This document shows positions 56,367-64,000 of a stretch of DNA of 64,000 nt, one piece after another. Positions within the stretch are counted from its first letter, which is position 1. Each line of letters begins with the position of its first letter. This stretch comes from Mugil cephalus (lineage: Eukaryota; Chordata; Actinopteri; Mugiliformes; Mugilidae), in the NCBI RefSeq assembly GCF_022458985.1, contig NC_061787.1, positions 22,267,629-22,331,628 of the forward strand, read 5' to 3'. The notes beneath the pieces were generated by a model. The model saw only the letters and a list, made by a program, of their open reading frames with translations. It made no database searches and had not been told where the DNA came from. The position numbers and the translations under genes are program-made.

Positions 56367-58875
56367 CGATGGATGGATCGATGATTGATTGATTGATTAC
56401 TTTATTTATCCCCGAAGGGAAATTAGGTTGTCACAGCAGTCTGGTATTTGGGTACAATAAAATACAATAGAATAAAATACTGAGGTATAAAAATAAAGGC
56501 AAAGGTAAAAACACAGAATAGGACAAGGACACTTAAAAAACACAAGATACATAGGTGGATAAGCATGTTGTTCAGAGGAGATGTCTTTTATTGAGGGCCG
56601 GGTTTGAGAGTGTTACTGTTGTTTTTATTAACATCTATGCTCCTAACAGCGGTGCAGAGAGAGTCAGATGTTTTTAATTCTATTAGTGAAAAGGTGAGAG
56701 ACTGTGACTCATCTGATTATGTGTTTTTAGTGGGTGATTGAACTGCACAGAGAATGCGGCACTAGACCGCAACCATGCAGAGCCGTGCTATAGAAATCCC
56801 AGCAGGCTTTAAAGCAGCTGATCTCTTCCCATGGTCTGGTGGATGTATGGAGGAGGATGCACACAGGCTCCAGGCAGTACTCATGGTCCCACTTTTATGA
56901 AAGTAGCGTCTCTTTAGCGCTCCCTAACTGCCCAGGAACTGCATGTAGCGCTTCAGGGAATGCAGTGCCACCACGCCCCAGGCATTGACAGGCTTTCAAC
57001 AGACTTCTACAAAGCTTACTGGTACATCATTGCCCAAGACCTATTGGATGTAGAAGCCTAAGCACTGGGTCTCTCCCTACGTCCTGCAGGAGGGCAGTAA
57101 TCACCCTCCTGCCGAAGAAAGGAAACCTGCAGGACCTGGATGGTCTGGTTTTACCTGGTTTTAAGAAAAATGTGATTTTATCTGCGTATGCTGGCGATGT
57201 GTTGGTTTTAGTTAAACATCAAGGAGATGTAGACGCCTTAGTCAGACTAACAGACAAATTCTCTGCTCTCTCCTCCACCAAAGTGAACTGGGCCAAGCGT
57301 GAGGGCCTAGCAGCCAGTGGCTGAAGGAAAATCTCCCTCTGCTCCCACAGAACCTAACATGGAAGGCAGATGGTTTTAAATACCTGGGGGTTTTCTTAGG
57401 AAACGGAATGTATGAGAAAAATAACTGGGAAACCTGACTGAAAAAGTAGAGCTTAAGCTAGCAAAGTGGAACTGGCTCCATGACCAAATGTCCTACAGAG
57501 GCAGAGTGCTAGTCTTAAACAACTTAGTAGCCTCTCTGTTGTGGCACCGACTAGCCGGTCTGGACCCCCCATCTGGTCTGCTTGTCCAGATTCAGACCAA
57601 AATGGTTATTTTTTTCTGGAACAATTTTCATTAGGTGCCACAATCTGTATTGTTTTTACCTAGGGAGGAGGGGGGCCAGGGCCTTGTCCAGGGCCAGTGG
57701 GATGGCCACATTCAGGGTGCAGTATGCTCTGAGGTACCTGACTGGACATCCTGAGCTTGTGCGGAGGGAGGTGGCTAATTGTATATTTGGGCGCCTGGTT
57801 GCTGTTGTGTTTTTAACAGATTTTAAAGTTTTAAAGTTACAGGGGTTGCCACAGTTCTTTCAGAGCGTTTTTAAATCCTGTGCACTGTTCAACTGGCACC
57901 ATGCCTGGACTCAAGGGGGCGCTGCTTGACACAAACACAGTGACCCTTAAACATGTGGTGGACATGACAGGGCTGGACTTCTCCGATATCCGGTCAACTT
58001 GTGCTCTGCTGAGGCTGCAGCCCACCAGGACGGTGCACAGGACCCTGGACCTGTGGAGGCGGAGGCTGTCCCCAGCAGAGCAGAGACTACTGAAGAACTA
58101 TGTTGAAGGACAGCTGCAGCCTGACCCCACAGACCCCTTACCTGGCCTCACCTTCAGCCAGGATCTGGCGGACTGCAGTGTTCCCCTGCTGATAACCACG
58201 TCGCTGAACCTCCATGGTGCCAACAAAAAGAATGTGTACAAATGTTGTGTAAAAACCATCAACAGGCAGAGGCTGTCCAACAAACCCAGCAGTAAGTGGA
58301 CGGGGGGGTTGGCAAGACATCCGTCCAGTGGATGACATTATACAAACCACCAATAAAGAAAAGGACAGTTGACCTCCAGTGGAGGCTGTTGCACGGAGTA
58401 ATCGCTTGCAATGCCTTTTTATCTGTATCAGAAACTTTTTATCATGTTTTTACAAAGCGCAGAAGACTCACTGCGTTCTTTGCTTTTTTTAACAAATGTT
58501 TTTAATTGTGTTAGCACTGTTTTCTCACTGTCCCTTTTTATCGCAGTCGTCCCACACTGTGCAGCGAAGAAATACAAGTGCCAGCTTTTAAACTTTTTAA
58601 TCAGTTAGGCAAAACTAGCGATATATCTCACAAGAAGAGACAAAGCACAAGGCAAGACACATCTGGACACAGAGGTTATATGGAAATACAATGTCAGAGC
58701 CAGAATAAAACTTGAATTTACCTTCTACAAGACTACAGGAAATATGGACAACTTTCTGCAGCTCTGGGGACAAGACCAGATCTTATGCTGAGTGACTCAG
58801 GGAGTGCTACAAATGGAGGACTGTTTAGCCATCTGAGGATGAATAGTTTTTATTTTCTTGCAAATAAAGTCTTTT
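55463..58875 (+). pseudogene. L1-Tx1-type LINE, decayed ORF1 and ORF2
   Basis: ORF1-like sequence (to about 55856) is Lys/Glu-rich. ORF2 starts at about 56003 with VVSLNLNGARKTEKRA and DVLLLQETHSDENR (endonuclease Glu), then SAGVGFLLSTPF. After an inserted (GATA)n/LINE tail (56271-56575) it continues with SDVFNSISEKVRDCDSSDYV and FLVGD. The RT is mostly deleted: RRAVITLLPKKGNLQDL is followed soon by ILSAYAGDVLVLVK, where YADD has become YAGD. The C-terminal part is better kept (57582-58335): VPQSVLFLPREEGGQGL, FLTDFKVLKLQGLPQFFQSV and FKSCALFNWH. The 3' end is at about 58875, ahead of a CTT microsatellite. Stops and deletions make it dead. Confidence 0.88.
56271..56575 (-). mobile_element. 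(GATA)n microsatellite with LINE-type 3' end, inserted in L1-Tx1
   Basis: GATA repeats span about 56276-56366, followed by 'gattactttatttatccccg', 'aagggaaattaggttgtcac' and an A-rich body. This is the reverse complement of a fish LINE 3' end (Rex3/RTE-like) with its GATA tail. The L1-Tx1 endonuclease frame stops before it and resumes after it. Confidence 0.75.
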
Positions 58876-58878
58876 CAA

Positions 58879-58982
58879 AAAATCTTCTTCTTCTTCTTCT
58901 TCTCCTCCTTCTCCTCTTTCTCCTCCTTCTCCTTCTCCTTTTTCTTCTTCTTCTTCTTCTTCTTCTTCTTCTTCTTCTTCTG
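58879..58982 (+). repeat. (CTT)n / (CTC)n microsatellite
   Basis: About 100 bp of CTT with CTC interruptions. Confidence 0.97.
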
Positions 58983-59266
58983 AGCCTCCTGCCTCGATCC
59001 AGGCCCAGGCCCCTGCTTCCACGTTCCCTGTCAAACCACACATCCCTGTGAGTAAGGGGAAGAGGTGTCAGGTCTGTCCCCCCAAGAACAACTGTAAAAC
59101 GCACAACCTCTGCTGCGGCTGCGAGAAGTACATATGCAGAGGCTGTGCGCTCCTGTACTGCACTGCATATGCCAACTCCTGCTCATCCTCGGAGCGTGAG
59201 TCAGTTTGACCTGGTGCAAGAGGACACTGGGTGTATACGGAATGCAAAGGGCGACAGGAGGGTTAA
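58983..59266 (+). pseudogene. piggyBac-type transposase C-terminal zinc ribbon and right end
   Basis: An open frame, without its own ATG, contains SKGKRCQVCPPKNNCKTHNL and CCGCEKYICRGCALLYC before a stop at 59207-59209. The paired Cys knuckles resemble the C-terminal Cys-rich domain of piggyBac transposases, which helps recognise the element ends. The element then ends 'gggcgacaggagggttaa' with TTAA at 59263-59266, the piggyBac target and terminal form. The DDD core and the left half are missing. The call is by motif pattern only. Confidence 0.6.
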
Positions 59267-59837
59267 ACCAACCTTTTTGTCAATTAGTTAAAATTACTTT
59301 TTAAATGTTGACTTAATCCACAAAATCCTTTTTATTTCTTTGCAAAATGTAGAAAAAGATCTTCACGTCTCCCTGTAAATGGGTCTCATTCATATGAGCT
59401 ACAGCACTTTTCTGGATTAAAACATTTTTCCACAGCTTTGTACCTTCTTCTTTTAGAGTTTATTTTCCTTTCTTCAAGTCAGTTGGAGACGTGTGTCATT
59501 TTAGTTAGTATGAAATGAATAATCTCTCTCAGTAGGGGTCTGATAACTGTCCAAGCTTCTTCTTGCTTTAGAGCCTAAACATCATCTGTCCAAATCTTCT
59601 AAAGCTTTTTTTCATCTAAAATTCAGAGGGAAACACAATGCAACTTCAAACCCTTTGAGATGCACTTCTAAATTTCTCAAGAAATATCCATAACGTTGCT
59701 GGTAAATTTCCCACATTGGAATGTGACAGCAAAATAATTGCTTTCTCTAATTTGTCCACTGTTTTAGAAAGAGAAGTGAGAAGAGAGAAGGCAACACTGA
59801 GACACGGGACACTTGTTCCTTACTTGTCGTTACTTAT
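59267..59837. other. unassigned sequence
   Basis: Nothing was recognised. Confidence 0.45.
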
Positions 59838-60075
59838 AAATGGTAATGGTAAATGGTCTGCTCTAATACAGCGTTTTGTACCTACCCAAAGGTACTCAAA
59901 GCACTTTTACAGTCAGAGACACATCCACCCATTCGCTCACACAAGCACACACACCATGCCAGTTGCACTGGGAAAGCAAACTGGGGGTTCAGTGCTTTTC
60001 CAAGGACACTTTGGCATATGGCACACTCGGAGGATGGACAATTCGCTCTACCTACTGAGCCATAGCCGCCCATTG
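59838..60075 (-). repeat. tRNA-derived SINE, copy 2
   Basis: On the reverse strand it has 'ggctatggctcagtaggtag', 'gtgccatatgccaaagtgtc', 'aagcactgaacccccag' and the tail 'aaagtgctttgagtacc'. It matches copy 1 at 1681-1924. Confidence 0.8.
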
Positions 60076-61204
60076 TATTACTGGTCTGGCTCGCTTGAGA
60101 TCAAATTGGGCTGTACGTATGTGGACCCAGAACTAAAATGAGTTTGATACCCCTGCCCTAGACCCATCCTGTGTGCTGACAAAATCTGTGTTGACATAAC
60201 TCATCAGGGTTATATTCCAACACTTGTTAAAGCTCCTCCAAACCCACAGCAGACATTCTTCAGCTACAACATCCACTTAAATCTGATTTATGCAACACAG
60301 CAGAGCAATTATATAGATCACCAACAATTAATGCGTCAACCCAGATGAGATCCAGTGAATTAATAAGCATAAACACTAATATGCAGGGAGGTGATTGATT
60401 ATTCAAAACAAATGAATCGAATCTAGTCCATTAAAGGTACTTCAGAAATTCCTTTTTGTCATTTAATTCCTATGCCATCCATCCATGCTGTACGATTAAT
60501 AAGATCCAGAATTGTCCCTTAAACTTGAACCTGTACTCAACAGCAGTATGGATAGTGTGCTGCATGCAGTAGATAACCATTACAGTTCTGCATCACTGCC
60601 AGACAGACTGAGCTTCACTGAAGGGAGTAGTCTGCAAAAGGAAAGTGGCTTAGAGTTGAGTGGATGAGACCAGGAAGGCACAGTTTCCTGAGGACCCTCA
60701 ATAGAAAAGGTAGCATGCAGACAATGTCTGTCAGACATAAATAAAGAAAAAGACTTTAGACTGTAGACTAAAATAAAAAAAGGGATTTTCAATTTAAAAA
60801 GCAACAAACAAGTAAATGTTACTTTGGTCCTTTAATCTAGGAAACAAAATAAGAAAGAGAAACCAGAAAGTAAAGCACTCACCGATTTGTAGCTCTCTAC
60901 TATAAACTACATTACTAGAAAGATAATTAAGTCTAGCGTAATTAAGTTTTCCATCAAGTGGCATCAAGGTTCATGTGTGTGGTCAGTTGTTTATCTTAAG
61001 AATTTCATCTCAGTAATAATAGTAATGATAATTTTATAATGCAGATAGAACCATTATTTTACATTTTGAAAATTTTGTGTGCAACAAATAAAGATGAATA
61101 TACATTTATAAAACACAGTACTACAATACTATGCATGCAATATCATGGTCACTGCAGGATCTGCCAAGCTTGCATAGTCTGGAGAGAGCTGCTCAGGACA
61201 GTAA
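60076..61204. other. unassigned sequence
   Basis: AT-rich sequence without a recognised gene or repeat. Confidence 0.4.
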
Positions 61205-61420
61205 GTTTCTCCTGCTCTCTTTTCTCTCCCATGTTTCTACCCAGCTGGCCTTAGCAGATGAGCTGGGTTTCTGCTCAATAATTCTTCGTGTTCAAAGGCA
61301 GTTTTTACCTTGCCACTGTCATCTTCAGGCTTTCTCTGGAGGTTTCAGTCCATTTTTTTAAAGCATCTGAGACAATTTGTATTGTTACAAATTGTCTATA
61401 TAAATAAAACTGAACTGAAT
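61205..61420 (+). mobile_element. L2 3' end, diverged copy
   Basis: It contains 'tttctacccagctggcctta', 'ttttaccttgccactgtc' and 'ctatataaataaaactgaac', equivalent to 40693-40895, with more divergence. It is therefore an older copy than the one at 39311-40904. Confidence 0.85.
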
Positions 61421-61914
61421 TCATCATCCAAAACTCTTCCCAAATCTACAATCATATTAAAATTTAGTTTAACTTTAGCAAACTCAGACAGCCAGATGGT
61501 ATTGCAAATTTTGATTTGGACATTTGAGAAAACATGACTCAATTATCAGCGTGCTGCTAACAATTGTTGTTTAATTATAATGTACTGGTATGAAAATATT
61601 TGTTAGATTACATAACAGGAGCTGAAATTAGTGATATCACTCAGCTAAATGCCCAACTCATGACACCAAACAGGAAACTATGAACCAGTAGTCTTAAGCA
61701 GCAAGATAATAAAGTGGAAATCAGTCATTGGCATTGGAGATAAATTTGACAGAGGAGGGCAGGACATTATTAAAAAAAACTCCAGTAACTCATATGTGTT
61801 CACTTGGAAGCCAATGGCAAAGTAGCTGAGTAGCAAGCCATGGCGAAGTTGATCAATAATAAGCAAATAATAAAAAGCAAAGTAACAAGAGATAGTCGTT
61901 GTTTTAATAAAATA
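61421..61914. other. unassigned sequence
   Basis: Nothing was recognised. Confidence 0.4.
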
Positions 61915-62395
61915 AGTCAGGGTTGTGTAGGAGGGTGGTACACCCAAGTGCAGGACAAACGACGAGGACAGAAGTTCAAACAAAACATATTAACTAACAA
62001 AAGGCGCTGCACAGAAAAAGAGAAAAAACTAAAATCAAAAAAATCATTGAAAAACATGGGACACGACATGGAAACCTGGATCTAACATTAAACGACACAA
62101 TAAGGAACAAACGGAACGGCAGGGCTATGTATACATAAAAGGGCTCAGGACTCAAGACACAGGTGAGACACATGAAGATAATCAACATAGGTGAGACCAA
62201 TAAGGAATCAACACCACAAGGAAACATGACAAGAAATCAAGTATTTGACGAAATAAAACAGGAAATACAAAACACGATACGAACAGACATCAAGACAGAA
62301 ACACAAAGAGGCACGAAAACAGGAAGCTACGAAACAAACAAAATAAAACAGGAAACTTAAAAACCATGATCACGAAACAAAACACAGAACCAACA
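61915..62395 (-). repeat. dispersed repeat family R, copy 3
   Basis: On the reverse strand it shows 'tttcctgttttattttgttt', 'atgtatacatagccctgccg' and an end 'cctgcacttgggtgtacc'. It is the longest of the three copies. Confidence 0.7.
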
Positions 62396-62653
62396 AAAAA
62401 AATAAAAAGTTATTTCCCGGTTGTTATGTTAAAAAAAAAATGAATGAATGAAATCTGTCTTGCAGAATAAAAAATATCGTACTTTGGTGCATGAAGAAAT
62501 AAAACCTGTCCTGAAACATTACGGGAGAAAGCTAAACCAATAATATCCTGTATTTATCACAGCATCATCCTTCTGTCTCGCTCTCTGTGTGTGTGTCCCC
62601 CAGGCGGTCTACTGAAAGCGTTGCAGGAGTAAGATTTACAGTCTACACATTAT

Positions 62654-62808
62654 CAGGGAGATAAGTCCCCCACTACCAAAATTATGCATCGAGATTCCCA
62701 CATTTGGGGAAATTCGCAGGGGTCAGCACGACCTGAGTGCAATGGCGGAGCCTCAGCCCTGGTGTGAACGCCTTCTTGAACATGGTATCTCCCCTGCCAG
62801 GTAAGTAT
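62654..62808 (-). ncRNA. RNU1: U1 snRNA gene, copy 1
   Basis: The transcript begins ATACTTACCTGGCAGGGGAG, the 5' splice-site pairing sequence intact. Stem-loop I is altered in the loop (CCATGTTCAAGAAGG). The 'GTGCTGACCCCTGCGA' and 'CCCAAATGTGGGAA' blocks and a good Sm site (ATAATTTTGG) are present. The 3' hairpin is short: GGGGGACTTATCTCCC instead of the usual longer stem-loop IV. At about 155 nt it is shorter than the usual 164 nt. U1 recognises the 5' splice site in the spliceosome. With indels in stem-loops I and II it may be a decayed copy. Confidence 0.95.
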
Positions 62809-62833
62809 GATGGCACATCGCAGGCGGGAGTCT

Positions 62834-62847
62834 GTCCCTGACACACC
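62834..62847 (-). promoter_or_regulatory. PSE-like candidate upstream of U1 copy 1
   Basis: On the reverse strand the sequence GGTGTGTCAGGGAC lies at about -39 to -26 from the U1 start. A near-identical motif sits at the same distance from U2 and from U1 copy 2. It is a candidate snRNA promoter element. The usual vertebrate PSE is farther upstream (around -50), so the identity is uncertain. Confidence 0.4.
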
Positions 62848-63195
62848 GTGCAGACTGATGGTGCTGACAATCTACGCCTTAGCAAAGCCAGGTCATACAG
62901 GTGCGTGTAGCCATCTGCTACCTGCATGTTGTCCGGAACTCCGGTCGGTTTGTATTCCGTATTTGAACGAGATGAAGATGCGAGTCTAGGTCTCAAATTG
63001 TGTGATAGTGGTTATTTACTGGTGAGGAGGTAGACAATAAGAATGGCATCTTTTGTTTCCATTGGCTGGATAATCAGGGTAACCGGCCAAGAAACTCTGT
63101 GTAAAGATACAGCCCTGAAGAAGTCCTACGAGGCGACGCATCCGGCTTCTCTTCCAGAGTCAGCCGAGCCGTTCTTGTTTGTTGACACGTGTAAG

Positions 63196-63383
63196 AGTGC
63201 ACCGCTCCCAGAGGTACTGCAATACCAGGTCGATTGCGTGGAAGTGGAGAGTGCAAGCCCTTGCTCCATCTCCCAAACCCAAAATCAACTTAATATATGG
63301 TCCTCGATAGAGGACGTATCAGATTTTAAACTGATAAGAACAGATAATTACACTTGATCTTAGCCAAAAGGCCGAGAAGCGAT
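63196..63383 (-). ncRNA. RNU2: U2 snRNA gene copy
   Basis: At 188 nt it has the usual length. The 5' end is ATCGCTTCTCGGCCTTTTGG. Stem II blocks (TCTGATACGTCCTCTATCG), an Sm-like site (GATTTTGGG) and the 3' block CGACCTGGTATTGCAGTACC are present. The branch-point-pairing element GTAGTA reads GTAATTA: the second G is gone and a base is added. Further changes occur around the Sm site and stem III. U2 pairs with the intron branch site, so this copy is probably not functional, or the sequence has errors. Confidence 0.95.
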
Positions 63384-63407
63384 ACTCGCAAAGGCTTGGA
63401 CAAATGT

Positions 63408-63422
63408 GTCCCGTCCCACACC
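63408..63422 (-). promoter_or_regulatory. PSE-like candidate upstream of U2
   Basis: GGTGTGGGACGGGAC lies at -39 to -25 of the U2 start and shares GGTGTG and GGGAC with the U1 motif, although the rest of the two upstream regions is unrelated. Confidence 0.4.
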
Positions 63423-63593
63423 CTCACTCTCACTCGTGTTTGGTCCCAGAACGTCAGCAGGGATATGTGCGCGGGAAAGCTAAACCAATATATCCTGTTT
63501 TTATCCAGTCATCCTTCTGTCTCGCTCTGTGTTGTGTCCCCCAGGCGTCTACTGAAAGCGTTGCAGGAGTAAGATTTACAGTCTACACATTAT

Positions 63594-63750
63594 CAGGGGA
63601 GATAAGTCCCCCACTACCAGAAAATATCAGTCGAGATTCCCACAATTTGGGGAATTCGCAGGGGTCAGCACGACCTGGAGTGCAAATGGCGAGCCTCACC
63701 CTGGGTGAACCACCTTCTTGATCACAGTATCTCCCCTGCCAGGTAAGTAT
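63594..63750 (-). ncRNA. RNU1: U1 snRNA gene, copy 2
   Basis: At about 157 nt it starts with the intact ATACTTACCTGGCAGGGGAG. The loop I sequence GATCAAGAAGG is close to the usual GATCACGAAGG. The SL II/III blocks are kept but the Sm-site region reads ATATTTTCTGG, weaker than copy 1. The 3' hairpin is the same short form, GGGGGACTTATCTCCCCTG. The spacer downstream matches that of copy 1. Confidence 0.95.
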
Positions 63751-63778
63751 GAGTGGCACAAGTCGCAGCGGGGAGTCT

Positions 63779-63792
63779 GTCCCTGACACACC
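63779..63792 (-). promoter_or_regulatory. PSE-like candidate upstream of U1 copy 2
   Basis: GGTGTGTCAGGGAC, identical to the motif of copy 1, lies at about -42 to -29. Confidence 0.4.
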
Positions 63793-64000
63793 GTGCAGAC
63801 GATGGTGCTGACAATCTACGCCTTAGCAAAGCCAGGTCCTACAGTGCCTGTAGCCATCTGCTACACTGCTGTTGTCCGGAACTCCGGTCGGTTTCTATTC
63901 CGTATTTGAACGAGATGAAGATGGCGAGTCTAGGTCTCAAATTGTGTCATAGGTGGTTGTTTACTGTGAGGAGTTAGACAATAAAGATATGGCATACTTT

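Larger units (their letters stand above)
62515..64000 (-). repeat. tandem array of linked U1 and U2 snRNA genes
   Basis: The unit repeats with a period of about 940 bp: the U1 3' ends lie at 62654 and 63594. Spacer blocks repeat on both sides, for example 'ttgcaggagtaagatttaca' at about 62622 and 63562, and 'tgacaatctacgccttagca' at about 62866 and 63807. The left edge near 62515 begins inside the spacer ('gagaaagctaaaccaata'). The right end of the window is again the spacer found next to U2, so the array continues. Copies differ by many one-base indels. Confidence 0.93.

Noticed and set aside
58825..59104. Poly-Leu, poly-Glu and poly-Arg frames
   Set aside because: They are translations of the CTT/CTC microsatellite and not proteins.
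62596..62625. Resemblance of 'cccccaggcggtct' to 5S rRNA on the reverse strand
   Set aside because: The similarity stops after about 12 bases and the conserved 5S promoter blocks are absent. It is spacer of the U1/U2 unit.
62653..63977. Open reading frames on both strands in the snRNA array
   Set aside because: They overlap U1, U2 and their spacers and repeat with the array. They are not coding genes.
1..64000. CRISPR arrays, operons, ribosome-binding sites, prophage
   Set aside because: The window is eukaryotic nuclear DNA. The tandem repeats found are microsatellites, minisatellites or gene arrays without CRISPR-like spacers.

Overview
The window looks like a repeat-dense stretch of a teleost fish nuclear genome. 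There is no bacterial or viral gene organisation. The coding sequence consists almost entirely of broken transposable elements of the mixture typical of ray-finned fish: L2/Maui, L1 and L1-Tx1 LINEs, Gypsy and BEL/Pao LTR elements, hAT, Tc1-like, Harbinger and piggyBac DNA transposons, and tRNA-derived SINEs. Spliceosomal introns, snRNA genes and eukaryotic 18S/28S rRNA confirm a eukaryotic nuclear source. I found no intact ordinary host protein-coding gene.

Layout. 1-12.3 kb: Tc1-like, SINE, Harbinger, L1 and Gypsy remnants, flanked by hAT-like inverted ends near 3.7 and 10.9 kb. 12.9-15.6 kb: a reverse-strand L1 with ORF1, endonuclease and the start of the RT. 16.5-17.3 kb: a duplicated AT-rich repeat. 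20.7-24.6 kb: an almost complete L2 inserted into a Tc1-like transposase. 25.7-26.7 kb: a microsatellite, a SINE and a miniature Tc1-like element. 28.3-32.1 kb: a dispersed repeat and a decayed L1 with a second element inside it. 34.4-36.7 kb: a hAT pseudogene with its right end. 38.1-43.5 kb: a reverse-strand BEL/Pao element with an L2 inserted and an internal duplication. 45-49 kb: repeat modules and a higher-order tandem array.

49.2-52.8 kb (reverse strand) is the most unusual locus. It is a gene-like series of about nine exons with good splice sites. It encodes a tyrosine-recombinase (Crypton-like) module followed by a KMT5A-like SET methyltransferase domain. It carries in-frame stops, one of them exactly at the predicted catalytic tyrosine.

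52.8-55.5 kb holds a GC-rich minisatellite, then part of an 18S rRNA gene fused to part of a 28S rRNA gene. An L1-Tx1 element (to 58.9 kb) abuts the 28S piece, followed by a CTT microsatellite and the 3' end of a piggyBac element. 59.3-62.4 kb holds a SINE, an L2 tail and a third copy of the dispersed repeat. From 62.5 kb to the end there is a tandem array of linked U1 and U2 snRNA genes, all on the reverse strand, with a period of about 940 bp and continuing past the window. Both U1 copies have a shortened stem-loop IV, and the U2 copy is altered in its branch-point-recognition sequence.

The elements do not form a pathway. The window is best read as layers of nested insertion next to two multicopy RNA gene families. 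All family calls rest on recalled motifs, not on database searches.
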